A DNA stretch of 64,000 nt from Trueperella bialowiezensis (GCF_900637955.1 NZ_LR134476.1:1426001-1490000), one strand, 5' to 3'. Counted from the first letter of the stretch, positions 42,665 through 53,120 are shown. Notes: generated from the sequence alone by a model not told the origin. Translations and numbers: made by a program.

Positions 42665-44017
42665 GTGGCACAACACCGCGTCGTCATCGTCGGTTCCGGA
42701 TTTGCAGGCCTGAAAGTGGCCCAGAAACTCAAGAGGGCGGACGTGAAGATCACGCTCATCGCTAAGACCAGCCACCACCTTTTCCAGCCGCTGCTCTACC
42801 AGGTGGCCACGGGCATCCTGTCCGAGGGCGATATCGCGCCCACCACCCGCGAAATCCTGCAGCGGCAACAGAATGTCGAGGTGCGCCTCGGCCTTGTCGA
42901 GGATATCGACGTCGCGAACAAGAAAGTGCTGTGGCGCAACCACAACACCAACTACGAAACGGAATATGACACGCTCGTGCTGGCCGCTGGCGCCGGGCAG
43001 TCCTACTTCGGCAACGACCACTTCGCCGTGTTCGCGCCCGGCATGAAGACCATCGACGACGCGCTGGAGATCCGCGCCCGCATCTTCGACTCCTTCGAAA
43101 AGGCAGAAAACGAGCTGGACCCGGCCGAACGTGAAAAGCTCCTCACCTTCGCTGTGGTGGGAGCCGGCCCAACCGGCGTGGAGATGGCCGGCCAGATTCG
43201 CGAGCTCGCTTCACAAACCCTCAAGAACGAGTTCCGCAACATTGATCCCGACGACGCCCGCGTGCTCCTCATCGACGGCGCAGCCTACCCGCTGCCCGCT
43301 TTCGGTGAAAGACTGGGCAAGAAGACCCGCAAAGAACTCGAAAAGCTCGGTATCGAAGTGGTCATGGACACGTTCGTCACCGACCTCGACAAGGACTCGC
43401 TCACCCTCAAGAACAAGGACGGCGAGGTCAGCACCGTCGAGGCGTACTGCAAGGTGTGGGCCGCAGGCGTCAAGGGCTCCGAACTCACCGAAACCCTGGC
43501 CGAACAGACCGGCGTGGAACTCGACCGCTCCGGGCGAGTCATCGTCAACGACGACCTCACCGTCGCCGACCATCCCGAAATCTTCGTGCTGGGTGACATG
43601 ATGAGCTTCCCGGGCGTGCCCGGCGTCGCACAGGGCGCCATCCAATCGGCAGTGTTCGCCGCGAAAGTCATCAAAGCCCGCCTGGCCGGCAAGCCCGCCC
43701 CCGAAAAGTTCTCCTACAATGACAAGGGCTCCATGGCCACCATCTCCCGCTTCAAAGCCGTGGTCCAAATGGGCAAACTCGAATTCACCGGCTTCTTCGC
43801 CTGGCTCGCCTGGTGCTTCCTCCACCTGCTCTACATCGTCGGCTTCAAGAGCCAAATCGGCACGCTACTCAGCTGGTTCACCTCGTTCATCTCCGGCGCG
43901 CGTTCGGAACGTACGACGACGAACCAGCAGCTCGTTGGCCGCCTCGCCTTAGAAAAGCTCGGCGCAGGATCGTCCGGCAAGCTCGTGCGCGGCGAAAAGG
44001 TTGAAGTCGAAGACTAG
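42665..44017 (+). CDS. ndh: Type II NADH dehydrogenase
   Basis: A 450-residue non-proton-pumping NADH:quinone oxidoreductase at the inner face of the membrane. RVVIVGSGFAGLKVAQKL is the FAD-binding loop, VVGAGPTGVEMAGQI the NADH-binding loop, and FVLGDMMSFPGVPGVAQGAI the second FAD contact and quinone-site stretch. Near the C-terminus FFAWLAWCFLHLLYIVGF is the membrane-anchoring helix. GTG at 42665 is chosen over TTG at 42641 because GAGGGGAGT precedes it. It is transcribed divergently from the MFS gene. Confidence 0.92.
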   Translation: MAQHRVVIVGSGFAGLKVAQKLKRADVKITLIAKTSHHLFQPLLYQVATGILSEGDIAPTTREILQRQQNVEVRLGLVEDIDVANKKVLWRNHNTNYETEYDTLVLAAGAGQSYFGNDHFAVFAPGMKTIDDALEIRARIFDSFEKAENELDPAEREKLLTFAVVGAGPTGVEMAGQIRELASQTLKNEFRNIDPDDARVLLIDGAAYPLPAFGERLGKKTRKELEKLGIEVVMDTFVTDLDKDSLTLKNKDGEVSTVEAYCKVWAAGVKGSELTETLAEQTGVELDRSGRVIVNDDLTVADHPEIFVLGDMMSFPGVPGVAQGAIQSAVFAAKVIKARLAGKPAPEKFSYNDKGSMATISRFKAVVQMGKLEFTGFFAWLAWCFLHLLYIVGFKSQIGTLLSWFTSFISGARSERTTTNQQLVGRLALEKLGAGSSGKLVRGEKVEVED

Positions 44018-44243
44018 CCGGGACGGAAGGAGAGCCGGGCGACGGCGTCGTCAGCGCTACTTACGCCGCGTCGCCACGGGAATCCAAGCTGCGGTTTCAG
44101 CTGGTCGGCGAACCAATACACGGGTAGGACCAAGGTCGATATTGGAACGTGTCCAGTGGTAGATTAAAGCAGGTGCGTGGCGGTACCGAAGCCGCCGCGC
44201 AATACATGCCACCCGAAGTACAAACAATCCCAACGGAGGGAAG

Positions 44244-46979
44244 ATGACGAAGTACGTATACGACTTTACCGAGGGCGATAAGGATCAAAAAGATCTGCTC
44301 GGCGGTAAGGGCGCCAACCTCGCCGAAATGACGAAGCTTGGCCTGCCGGTTCCACCCGGATTCACGATCACCACGGAAGCTTGCCGTACCTATCTGCGTG
44401 AAGGGAAGGAACCTGAGGAACTGTCGGTGCAGGTCACCAAGGCGATCCGCCAGGTTGAAGAAGTAATGGGCAAGAACTTGGGCGATCCGGAAGATCCGCT
44501 GCTCATGTCGGTGCGTTCGGGTGCGAAGTTCTCCATGCCGGGCATGATGGAAACCGTGCTCAACATCGGCCTCAACGACGAGTCGGTGGTTGGCCTCGCC
44601 ACACAGTCTGGCGATGATCGTTTCGCATGGGATTCCTACCGCCGCCTGCTGCAAATGTTTGGCAAGACCGTCCTTGGTATTGAAGGCGAACCGTTCGCCG
44701 ACGCGCTCCACGCCCTACAGGACGAGAAGGGCTACGCCGGCGATCCGGACATGACGACGGACGATCTCAAGCGCCTCGTCGCCGAATTCAAGGAGATCAT
44801 CAAGAAGGACACCGGTAAGGACTTCCCACAAGACCCGCGCACCCAGCTCGACCTGGCCATCGAAGCCGTGTTCAACTCGTGGAATACCGAGCGCGCAATC
44901 ATCTACCGCCGTCGCGAACACATCCCGAACGACATCGGCACCGCCGTCAACGTGCAAACCATGGTGTTTGGCAACATGGGCGAAGGCTCCGGTACCGGCG
45001 TGTGCTTCACCCGCGATCCTTCCACCGGCCACTCGGGCGTCTACGGCGACTACCTTGAGAACGCTCAGGGCGAGGACGTGGTGGCCGGCATCCGCAACAC
45101 TCTGCCGCTGTCGGCACTCGGCGAGCTGGATAAGAAGTCGTACGACGAACTGCTCGGCATTATGGACCGACTCGAAACGCACTACCGTGACCTGTGCGAC
45201 ATCGAGTTCACCGTGCAGCGCGGCAAACTGTGGATGCTGCAGACCCGCGTGGGCAAGCGTACCGCCGCCGCGGCATTCCGCATCGCCGACCAGCTCGTTG
45301 ACGAGCGCCTCATCACCCGTGACGAGGCCGTTACTCGCGTGACAGGCGACCAGCTCACCGCGCTGCTCTTCCCGCAGTTTGACAAGGATGCGGACAAGAT
45401 CGAGATCTCGCGGGGTATGCCGGCGTCGCCGGGTGCCGCCGTCGGCGAAATCGTCATGGACAACGAAACGGCCGTGGCACGCACCAAGGCGGGCGCGAAG
45501 GTGATCCTCGTACGCCGGGAAACCAACCCGGACGACCTGCAGGGCATGGTCGTCGCCGAAGGTATCCTCACCGCGCGCGGCGGCAAGACCTCGCACGCCG
45601 CCGTCGTCGCCCGCGGTATGGGCCGCTGCTGTGTAGTCGGCGCTGACGACCTCGTCATCGACGAAGTCGCCGGCACGATGGACGTGAAGTCCACCGGCAA
45701 ACAGTACAAGGTCGGCGACGTCATCGCTATCGACGGCGCCTCCGGTGAAGTATTCGAAGGCGAAGTACCTGTGACGGATTCGCCGGTGACCGCCTACCTG
45801 ACCAAGGGGCTCGACGCCGGATTGGCCGCAGCGACCGACGACGACGCGAAGGAACTCGTGCACGCCGTCGACCGCATCCTCACACACGCTGACGAGGTTC
45901 GCCGCATGAACGTGCGCGCCAACGCCGACAGCCCGGAAGATGCGAAGGCCGCCCGCGACTTCGGGGCCGAAGGCATCGGCCTGTGCCGTACCGAGCACAT
46001 GTTCCTCGGTGACCGCCGCAAGCTCGTCGAAGAAATGATCCTCGCGAAGGACGACGCCGCGCAGAAGGCCGCACTCGAAAAGCTGCTGCCACACCAGCGT
46101 GAAGACTTCGTGGGTATCTTCGACGCGATGGATGGCCTGCCCGTCACCGTACGCCTGATTGACCCGCCACTGCACGAGTTCCTGCCGGACCTCACGCAAC
46201 TGTCCGTTGACCTTGCGGTCAAGGAAGCCAAGGGCGAAGAAATCACGGACGAAGAGCGTGAACTTCTCACGGCCGTCCGCCAGAACCACGAACAGAACCC
46301 GATGCTCGGCCTGCGCGGTGTGCGCCTCGGCCTGAAGATCCCCGGCCTTATCCGCCTGCAGGTGCGCGCGATCTCCGAGGCCGCTGCCCGCCTGATCAAG
46401 GACGGCAAGGATCCGAAGCCGGAGATCATGGTTCCGCTCATCGGCTCCGTGCGCGAAATGCAGATCGTACGCGACATGGCCGTAGAAGTGCTCAAGGAAG
46501 TCGAAGAGGAGACCGGCGTGAAGCTGGACATCCCGATCGGCAACATGATCGAACTGCCACGCGCAGCGATCTCGGCTGACACGATCGCCGGTGAGTCTGA
46601 CTTCTTCTCGTTCGGCACGAACGACCTGACGCAGACCGCTTGGGGCTTCTCGCGCGACGACGTGGAAGGCGCCTTCTTCAACGACTACTTCGACTACGGA
46701 ATCTTCGGCGTCTCGCCGTTCGAATCCATCGACCTGGGTGGAGTTGGCCCGCTCGTGGACATCGCCGTGGCCCGTGGCCGCAAGACGAATCCCGAGATCA
46801 AGCTCGGCGTGTGCGGTGAACATGGTGGCGATCCGCAGTCGATCCACTTCTTCGAAAAGGTGGGCTTGAACTACGTGTCGTGCTCGCCGTTCCGCGTGCC
46901 GATTGCCCGCCTTGAGGCCGGCCGCGCTGCGGTGGAGAACGAAACCACGTACATCACGCAGTTCGTACCGACCGAGTAA
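44244..46979 (+). CDS. ppdK: Pyruvate, phosphate dikinase
   Basis: Interconverts pyruvate, ATP and phosphate with phosphoenolpyruvate, AMP and diphosphate. The 911 residues include the N-terminal ATP-grasp domain (LLGGKGANLAEMTKLGLPVP), the swivelling domain with catalytic His451 in GGKTSHAAVVARG, preceded by Thr449, the usual target of the regulatory kinase/phosphatase, and the C-terminal PEP barrel with GVCGEHGGDP and SCSPFRVPIARLEAG. GGAGGGAAG precedes the ATG. A terminator follows. The diphosphate formed would be cleared by the pyrophosphatase at 61128. Confidence 0.97.
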   Translation: MTKYVYDFTEGDKDQKDLLGGKGANLAEMTKLGLPVPPGFTITTEACRTYLREGKEPEELSVQVTKAIRQVEEVMGKNLGDPEDPLLMSVRSGAKFSMPGMMETVLNIGLNDESVVGLATQSGDDRFAWDSYRRLLQMFGKTVLGIEGEPFADALHALQDEKGYAGDPDMTTDDLKRLVAEFKEIIKKDTGKDFPQDPRTQLDLAIEAVFNSWNTERAIIYRRREHIPNDIGTAVNVQTMVFGNMGEGSGTGVCFTRDPSTGHSGVYGDYLENAQGEDVVAGIRNTLPLSALGELDKKSYDELLGIMDRLETHYRDLCDIEFTVQRGKLWMLQTRVGKRTAAAAFRIADQLVDERLITRDEAVTRVTGDQLTALLFPQFDKDADKIEISRGMPASPGAAVGEIVMDNETAVARTKAGAKVILVRRETNPDDLQGMVVAEGILTARGGKTSHAAVVARGMGRCCVVGADDLVIDEVAGTMDVKSTGKQYKVGDVIAIDGASGEVFEGEVPVTDSPVTAYLTKGLDAGLAAATDDDAKELVHAVDRILTHADEVRRMNVRANADSPEDAKAARDFGAEGIGLCRTEHMFLGDRRKLVEEMILAKDDAAQKAALEKLLPHQREDFVGIFDAMDGLPVTVRLIDPPLHEFLPDLTQLSVDLAVKEAKGEEITDEERELLTAVRQNHEQNPMLGLRGVRLGLKIPGLIRLQVRAISEAAARLIKDGKDPKPEIMVPLIGSVREMQIVRDMAVEVLKEVEEETGVKLDIPIGNMIELPRAAISADTIAGESDFFSFGTNDLTQTAWGFSRDDVEGAFFNDYFDYGIFGVSPFESIDLGGVGPLVDIAVARGRKTNPEIKLGVCGEHGGDPQSIHFFEKVGLNYVSCSPFRVPIARLEAGRAAVENETTYITQFVPTE

Positions 46980-46995
46980 AAGCTCGAACTAACGA

Positions 46996-47044
46996 CGCGG
47001 ATGGTGGCTGTGGCCGATGCGGCCGGGCCACCATCCGCGTTTTT
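46996..47044 (+). terminator. Rho-independent terminator of ppdK
   Basis: CGCGGATGGTGGC pairs exactly with GCCACCATCCGCG and is followed by TTTTT. The loop itself contains GGCCGATGCGGCC, which can form a small inner hairpin. Confidence 0.9.
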
Positions 47045-47063
47045 GCTTATATAGCAGTTTTGC
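47044..47063 (-). repeat. Dispersed 20-base element, copy 2 (family B)
   Basis: TGCTTATATAGCAGTTTTGC is the exact complement of 12428-12447. It directly adjoins the ppdK terminator. Flanking bases also resemble the first copy. Confidence 0.65.
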
Positions 47064-47162
47064 CGAGGTCGAGGGGTGGGACTGCCTTGACTCATTCCAC
47101 TCAAGACCATAGTTTGAAACTGATACACGCAGCACAGTTTTTAAAATACGAAAGGCAGTCCT

Positions 47163-48143
47163 GTGGAAAAAGAAAACTTGCCTGGCCAAGAGCCTACAAA
47201 TTCGGATCAGAACCTTACCCAGCCACTACCGGAGGCGCAGCCGCAGCCGGCAAACCCGGATGCACAGCCGGAACAGGCAAACCCGGAGCCGCAGCCTGAG
47301 GCAGCAAACCCGGAGACCGCGCGGTTCCAGCCGGGAGCCCCAAACCCGCAGCCGCAGCCGGAACCGGCGCAGCCTCAGTCGGAACAGCCAGGCGGAATGC
47401 CGGCACCATACGCGGATGGCACACCGGCAGCACCTCCCGCACCGGCAGCACCTCCCGCACAGGTAGCGCCGCCTGCGCCGCCAGCAGACCCGGCATCAAC
47501 GATCGGAGGAGCGTTCAAGGCGGTACCCGCGGTGCTTAGCCTGATCGTGAAGGGGCAGCTGGTGCAGGCCTTTGGCGTGGCCGCGCAGCACAAGTGGTAT
47601 TGGCGTGCAGTGGCGTGCCTTTACGTTGTTCTCGTTGGTCTGCTTTCTTTCGGCAGTGGCGTGAGTGCAGCCCGCGGCGTCAACTCGGTGTTTGTGCAGC
47701 TGACGGGCTCGAGTGCGGTGGGAAGCGCGTTCGGTGCGGGCCTGAGCTTCTTTGTTTCGGGTATTTTTCTCGGCGCTCTGATTTTCTTTGCTCGTGCGGT
47801 GGCCGCGCACGGCGCGCTGAGGATAAGTAAGCTTCCGGTGTCGTTCGATCAGAGTGCTACGGTGTGGGCGGTCGCGGTCACCCCGGTCATTTTCGTTTTC
47901 GCGCTCGCCTCGGTCTTTGGCATCATCCCGAGCGTCGCCACGTTCGCGTTGGCGATGTTGATCCTGGTGCTTCTCGGATTGATGACCGGCTTCATGGCGG
48001 AGATCGCGCTTTACGTGGGGATGAACTCGCTGGGCCGCGCTAAAAAGTCGATGCTTATCCCACACACGCTGTGCGTCGGTGCGGCTAACGTGGCCGTGGC
48101 GCTGGTGTTGTTCATCATCGTTGAATTGCTGGTGAGATCATGA
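47163..48143 (+). CDS. Membrane protein with Pro/Gln/Glu-rich N-terminal repeats
   Basis: A 326-residue protein. Residues about 15-105 are low-complexity repeats of the PQPEP/ANPDAQPEQ type, then a Pro/Ala stretch. From about residue 140 there are five hydrophobic helices. No family motif is recognised; the membrane part is loosely like DUF or Yip1-type proteins. GTG follows GAAAGGCAGTCCT. Its stop overlaps the start of the LppM-like gene (ATGA), so both are made together and may act at the envelope. Confidence 0.65.
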   Translation: MEKENLPGQEPTNSDQNLTQPLPEAQPQPANPDAQPEQANPEPQPEAANPETARFQPGAPNPQPQPEPAQPQSEQPGGMPAPYADGTPAAPPAPAAPPAQVAPPAPPADPASTIGGAFKAVPAVLSLIVKGQLVQAFGVAAQHKWYWRAVACLYVVLVGLLSFGSGVSAARGVNSVFVQLTGSSAVGSAFGAGLSFFVSGIFLGALIFFARAVAAHGALRISKLPVSFDQSATVWAVAVTPVIFVFALASVFGIIPSVATFALAMLILVLLGLMTGFMAEIALYVGMNSLGRAKKSMLIPHTLCVGAANVAVALVLFIIVELLVRS

Positions 48144-50089
48144 CTGAAATAGCGCGCACAACGAGTCACAAGCCGCGTAGCCGTATCAAGCTGTTCGCGC
48201 TCATCGCGGCGCTCATGGTTTTCCTGTCGGCATGTGGCGCCAAGCTGAATACGAATCTGACACTGAATGAGGACGGGTCGGGAACCCGGGTCATCGAGTT
48301 CACGGTTGAGCGTGATGAGTCGATGGAGGAGAACATTCAGGGCGGCTTCGAGGCCGTGGACGCGTCGATCAAAAAGCATTTGCCTGAGCAGCTGGAGTAT
48401 TCCGGGTTGACGGTGGGCGACGACGTCGTCACCGGCTCGTTTACCCTGACGTTCACCTCGCTTGACGATTACGAGTCCAAAGTCAAAGCCCTGCTGGAAG
48501 CTGGCGGCGATTTGAACGAGCCGTATCTCGAATTTGAAGAGACGGACGGACGGCTCAAGAGCGGTTTCCGGTTTTCTGAAAGCTACTCGTCGAGGTCGCT
48601 TTTGGAGTGGGTTGCGAACGGGCTCGTGGAAGATGGGATTATTGACGAGTCGAATAAGTCGTCAGTGTTTTCTGAGGACACGGCGGTGCTCACGTTCAAG
48701 GATCAGACTTACGAAACCCTCTACGGCAGCAGTATTGATGTTAACCAGGTCAAAGATAACGGCTTTGACAGTATCGACGTCGTCATCCTCCCGAATGAAG
48801 ATGGCACTTACGAGGTGGGCGTCAGGCTCTCGCGCAGGACTGAGCCGGAGGAGGAGCTTCACAAGCTAGACGACGAGTTGATCGCGTCTATCGACGTCGA
48901 CGGCCTGACCGAAGGTCCGAGCACCCTATTCAGTAGTAATGACATGGCCTACCATCGCCCGGTGACGTTCACCGCGGCGGACGCCGACGAGGTTGACGCA
49001 AAACTAAACGCTGTTTTCGGTGAGGACATGGCCGAGTTCAGTGCCACGCAAGAGCGCCGATCCGGACACCTCCAAATGGAACAAACCTATGCGGGTAAAG
49101 TGAATCCTTCGAATCTGTGCTCGAACTACTATTGCTGGGCGGATGTCGATGTGTTGAGCCCGGGCAACAATGAGCAATACGAGCTCCTGTTTGACTCGCT
49201 GGGATATCGCACTAGCACGGGCGAGTTTGAATTCACCTATGCGATGCCCGTCAACTTTGAGTCGTTGGATGTGAAGATGGACGTGTCGATGTCGCGGGCG
49301 TGGACGCTCGAGATCGACGTCGTCCTTGATACGAATCAGTACGAATCGTTGCTCGACGTCGTCGAAGAAGAACTCACCCCAGGCGAGGATGTTGGGTCGA
49401 TAAAGACGAGCGACGCCGACGGTAAGCGCACCTACTCGATCAAGATCGCAGAAAACGAGGAGAACGCGGATGCGATCGCGGAATACCTCGATGGACCACG
49501 GGCCGGAACGCCAGTGCGCGTGGCGGAAGCGAGCGAGTATGACAAGGAGATGTTAGGGGCTGACTATAGTGTTCGCCTGAATCTCAGTTTGCAGTCGTTG
49601 CTGTCTGGGGCATCGGTGAAGCAGATCGACGCTGAAATCAACCTTGGCACGTTCCACAAGTTTACGGACGACAGGGATATCTTTTGGGAGATCGACGGCG
49701 GCACGGCCACGTTTTCGAAGACGTTGAGCGACGACGACGGCGTCTATCTTCCGGAGTTTTACGGTTACGGTTCGGGGCCCTCGCAGGGTTTCCTCATCAC
49801 GATGATCGTGATCGGGGTGCTCGTGATCGTTGCTATCGTGCTTCTGATTGTGTTCCGCAAGAGGCTTTCGCCGGCGCTGTCGCAGGCGCAAAAGACCGTG
49901 GCAAGCGGCTATGCGACCGCGAAGGAGTACGGCTCTGAGGTGATGTCGTCGGCGGCGGCCAAGCCCGCGCCCGGTAGTTACCCAGGCGGCCAGCCCGGCG
50001 GTGAGTTTGGCGGCCAGCCCGGCGAGAACGCTCCCGGCGGCGCACCGGATGCGCCGGATGGGCCGTTTACCGAACACGATCTGAGGTAA
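48140..50089 (+). CDS. LppM-like lipoprotein (DUF3153)
   Basis: A 649-residue envelope lipoprotein. A signal peptide ends in the lipobox LSAC near residue 33, followed by KLNTNLTLNEDGSGTRVIEF, the opening of the LppM/DUF3153 domain. Two or three related beta-rich units follow (FRFSESYSSRSLLEWV; YTGK-like cysteine pair CSNYYCW). A C-terminal helix (GFLITMIVIGVLVIVAIVLLI) anchors it a second time, and a Gly/Pro-rich cytoplasmic tail ends it. Mycobacterial LppM affects host interaction; here the role is unknown. It is much longer than LppM itself. Confidence 0.7.
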   Translation: MTEIARTTSHKPRSRIKLFALIAALMVFLSACGAKLNTNLTLNEDGSGTRVIEFTVERDESMEENIQGGFEAVDASIKKHLPEQLEYSGLTVGDDVVTGSFTLTFTSLDDYESKVKALLEAGGDLNEPYLEFEETDGRLKSGFRFSESYSSRSLLEWVANGLVEDGIIDESNKSSVFSEDTAVLTFKDQTYETLYGSSIDVNQVKDNGFDSIDVVILPNEDGTYEVGVRLSRRTEPEEELHKLDDELIASIDVDGLTEGPSTLFSSNDMAYHRPVTFTAADADEVDAKLNAVFGEDMAEFSATQERRSGHLQMEQTYAGKVNPSNLCSNYYCWADVDVLSPGNNEQYELLFDSLGYRTSTGEFEFTYAMPVNFESLDVKMDVSMSRAWTLEIDVVLDTNQYESLLDVVEEELTPGEDVGSIKTSDADGKRTYSIKIAENEENADAIAEYLDGPRAGTPVRVAEASEYDKEMLGADYSVRLNLSLQSLLSGASVKQIDAEINLGTFHKFTDDRDIFWEIDGGTATFSKTLSDDDGVYLPEFYGYGSGPSQGFLITMIVIGVLVIVAIVLLIVFRKRLSPALSQAQKTVASGYATAKEYGSEVMSSAAAKPAPGSYPGGQPGGEFGGQPGENAPGGAPDAPDGPFTEHDLR

Positions 50090-50189
50090 CCCTCAGGGGT
50101 TTCGGAAGCTGGCAATTCGCGCTAGGGCGCCACGGTAGGGTTAGGATCTGCTATGTGGCGCCCTAGTGTTATGCGCCTGAGGAGGGAGC

Positions 50190-53120
50190 ATGTCCGTGTC
50201 GGTTCGCGAGGCCACACTCGCTGATCTCATTGCCGCCCGTATTTCTGGTGAGGTTGATGGGTCGGTTCGCGTGCGCGCGGAGTATTCGACGGACGCCTCG
50301 AACTACCGGGTGCCACCGCGGCTGGTGGTCTTCCCGAAAGATGCCGACGACGTCGCGGCCACGCTCACCGTGTGCCGGGACCGTGGTGTGCCGTTCACGT
50401 CGCGTGGTGGTGGCACGTCTGTGGCTGGGAACGCGGTGGGCGAGGGCGTAGTGCTCGACTTCTCGCGCTACATGAACAAGATCTTGGAGATCGATCCGCA
50501 GGCGCGTACCGCCCGGGTACAGCCGGGCGTGGTGATGAGCGACTTGCAGCGTGAGGCGGCCAAGCACGGACTGCGTTTCGGGCCCGATCCTTCCACGCAG
50601 AACCGTGCCACGTTCGGCGGGATGATCGGTAACAATGCGTGCGGCCCGCACGCGGTGGCATGGGGGCGTACAGCGGATAACGTGCTGGCGCTCGAATGTA
50701 TTGATGGTCGCGGACGTGAGTTCACCGCGGGGGCCGGCGACCTGAGTGCGGTGCCCGGCCTAGAAGAGGCTGTTACCGCAAACTTGGGCGATATTCGGAT
50801 GAACATGGGCCGGTTTTCCCGGCAGGTCTCCGGCTATTCGCTCGAGCATCTGCTCCCGGAAAATGGGCGCGACCTCGCAAAAATGTTGGTTGGCTCGGAA
50901 GGCACGCTCGTCGTTATCACGGAGGCGACGCTACGGCTCGTGCCGCTCGCGCAAGCACCGACGCTTATCGTCGCCGGCTACCCTGACATGGCGGCCGCTG
51001 CCGACGCTGTGCCCGCAATCTTGCAACACTCCCCGCTGGCCGTGGAGGGGATCGACGCCGAACTTGTGGACGTGGTCCGCCGGTCGAAGGGCAGCGTGCC
51101 CGAACTGCCGCCCGGTGGCGGATGGTTGTTTATTGAGGTGGGCGCTCAAGAAGGTGAACCGATCGACGTCGTCGCTGAGCGTGTGGACGGGATTAGGCGC
51201 GACGCCGGAACGGACGCGATCATGGTGCGTCCGCCCGGGCCGGAAGCGAGCGAGCTGTGGCGGATTCGCGCCGATGGTGCAGGTCTTGGCGGGCGTACCC
51301 CGCAGGGCGCGCCCGCGTGGCCGGGGTGGGAAGATTCGGCGGTGCCACCCGAAAAACTTGGCGACTATCTGCGGGATTTGCGTGCACTCATGGACCGCCA
51401 CGACCTGGACGGGCTCATGTACGGGCACTTCGGTGACGGCTGCGTGCACGTGCGCATCGACTTCCCGATCGACGAAGAGACGGGCGTGCCGATCATGCGC
51501 CAGTTCATGGAAGAGGCCACGGATATTGCGGTGAGCTACGGCGGTTCGATGTCCGGTGAACACGGGGACGGCCGGGCGCGCTCCGAACTGTTGCCCCGGA
51601 TGTATCCGCCGCAGATCATGAAACTGTTCGCCGCGGTCAAGGACCTGTTCGACCCGGATAACGTGCTCAATCCGGGCGTGCTCATCGATCCGGAGCCGTT
51701 GGATGCGAACCTGCGCCGCCCAGCTGCCCGGCCGACGTCGTACGCGGGCGGGTTCCACTTTAGGGAAGACGACGGCGACTTTACTCGTGCCGTCCACCGG
51801 TGCACCGGCGTCGGAAACTGCCGGGCGGACCGCACGGGTGCGGGCTTTTTCATGTGCCCGTCTTATTTGGCGTCGAAGGACGAAAAGGATGTGACGCGCG
51901 GGCGTGCTCGCGTATTGCAAGAGGTCACGAACGGTCGGCTGGTCAAAGATTTTGCGGACAAGGCCGTCATGGAGGCCCTCGATCTGTGCTTGGCGTGCAA
52001 GGCCTGCGGGCGCGACTGCCCGACGGGCGTGAACCTCGCGAAATACAAATCGGAGGCTCTGTATCGCGGGTATAAGGGCAAACTGCGCCCGATCACACAC
52101 TACGTGCTCGGCAACCTGCCGATCCTCGGTCGGCTGGTGACGTGGGTGCCGGCCGTGGCTGGGATCGCGAACTGGGCGCTCAAGTTCTCGTGGGTGCGCA
52201 AGCTCGCGTTTTCTCTGCTCGGGATCGATCCGCGCCGCCAGATGCCCGGGTTCGCCACAAAACGCTTTTCACGCACGGTCCGCGAATTGAAGGGACCGTC
52301 ACGGAGGGTCGGTAAGCACCTGCAGGCCCGCGAAAGGCACGCGGGGGAGTCCGCGCAGGCGAACAGTGACGGGCGCAAGTACGTGATGCTCTGGGCCGAC
52401 TCGTTTTCCGAAACCCTCGACACCGCCGGTGCGCAAGCCATGGTCTCCGTGCTGCAGAGCGCCGGCTACACCGTGCTCATCCCGCCCAAGGACGCATGTT
52501 GCGGTCTCACGTGGATCACCACCGGCCAGCTCGGCCACGCAAAGAAAGAGTTGACCAACCTGCTGACGATCCTCGCGCCGTTCGCCGCATCGGGCATCCC
52601 GATCGTCGGCGTGGAGCCCTCGTGTACGGCCGTGCTGCGCGAAGACATCCGCGATCTTCTTCCCGACGACGCGCGCACCGACGTCGTCGCCGACATGACC
52701 TTCACGCTGGCCGAACTGCTCACCGCGCCCGAACCAATCGGGCCGGGGGAGGAGTGGCAGGCCCCCGACCTGTCCGGTATCGAAGTGGTGGCTCAACCGC
52801 ACTGCCACCACTATTCAGTCATGGCTTGGGACGCCGACGCCGCGCTCCTCAAAGAGGCAGGCGCGCAGGTGACCACCGTGTCTGGCTGCTGCGGACTCGC
52901 CGGCAACTTCGGCATGGAAAAAGGCCACTACGAGATCTCCGTGCAAGTGGCTGACAACAACCTGTTGCCCGCACTGCGCGAGGCCGCACCCGACGCCGTC
53001 TATCTTGCCGACGGCTTTTCCTGCCGCACCCAAGCCCAGCAGCTGGCCGGTAACTCCGGCGTACACCTGGCCGAACTGCTGCGCGACGGCGCCTCGACTC
53101 GCCGTCGCACATCACACTAG
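50190..53120 (+). CDS. FAD-linked oxidase with C-terminal 4Fe-4S domain, D-lactate dehydrogenase-like
   Basis: A 976-residue quinone-linked 2-hydroxyacid dehydrogenase (Dld/GlcD fused to a GlpC-like part). The N-terminal FAD domain shows SRGGGTSVAGNAVG and IGNNACGPHA. The middle has the FAD-oxidase C domain with MYGHFGDGCVHVRIDF and GEHGDGRARSELL. Then two ferredoxin-type Cys clusters (CTGVGNCRAD...CP; CLACKACGRDCPTG) and two CCG domains (DACCGLTWI, SGCCGLAGNFGMEKGHYE). The likely substrate is D-lactate or a similar hydroxyacid. GGAGGGAGC precedes the ATG. No partner gene is needed for the activity. Confidence 0.9.
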   Translation: MSVSVREATLADLIAARISGEVDGSVRVRAEYSTDASNYRVPPRLVVFPKDADDVAATLTVCRDRGVPFTSRGGGTSVAGNAVGEGVVLDFSRYMNKILEIDPQARTARVQPGVVMSDLQREAAKHGLRFGPDPSTQNRATFGGMIGNNACGPHAVAWGRTADNVLALECIDGRGREFTAGAGDLSAVPGLEEAVTANLGDIRMNMGRFSRQVSGYSLEHLLPENGRDLAKMLVGSEGTLVVITEATLRLVPLAQAPTLIVAGYPDMAAAADAVPAILQHSPLAVEGIDAELVDVVRRSKGSVPELPPGGGWLFIEVGAQEGEPIDVVAERVDGIRRDAGTDAIMVRPPGPEASELWRIRADGAGLGGRTPQGAPAWPGWEDSAVPPEKLGDYLRDLRALMDRHDLDGLMYGHFGDGCVHVRIDFPIDEETGVPIMRQFMEEATDIAVSYGGSMSGEHGDGRARSELLPRMYPPQIMKLFAAVKDLFDPDNVLNPGVLIDPEPLDANLRRPAARPTSYAGGFHFREDDGDFTRAVHRCTGVGNCRADRTGAGFFMCPSYLASKDEKDVTRGRARVLQEVTNGRLVKDFADKAVMEALDLCLACKACGRDCPTGVNLAKYKSEALYRGYKGKLRPITHYVLGNLPILGRLVTWVPAVAGIANWALKFSWVRKLAFSLLGIDPRRQMPGFATKRFSRTVRELKGPSRRVGKHLQARERHAGESAQANSDGRKYVMLWADSFSETLDTAGAQAMVSVLQSAGYTVLIPPKDACCGLTWITTGQLGHAKKELTNLLTILAPFAASGIPIVGVEPSCTAVLREDIRDLLPDDARTDVVADMTFTLAELLTAPEPIGPGEEWQAPDLSGIEVVAQPHCHHYSVMAWDADAALLKEAGAQVTTVSGCCGLAGNFGMEKGHYEISVQVADNNLLPALREAAPDAVYLADGFSCRTQAQQLAGNSGVHLAELLRDGASTRRRTSH

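Noticed and set aside
44715-46847. 710-codon minus-strand frame opposite ppdK
   Set aside because: Antisense shadow; composition is biased and ppdK is certain.
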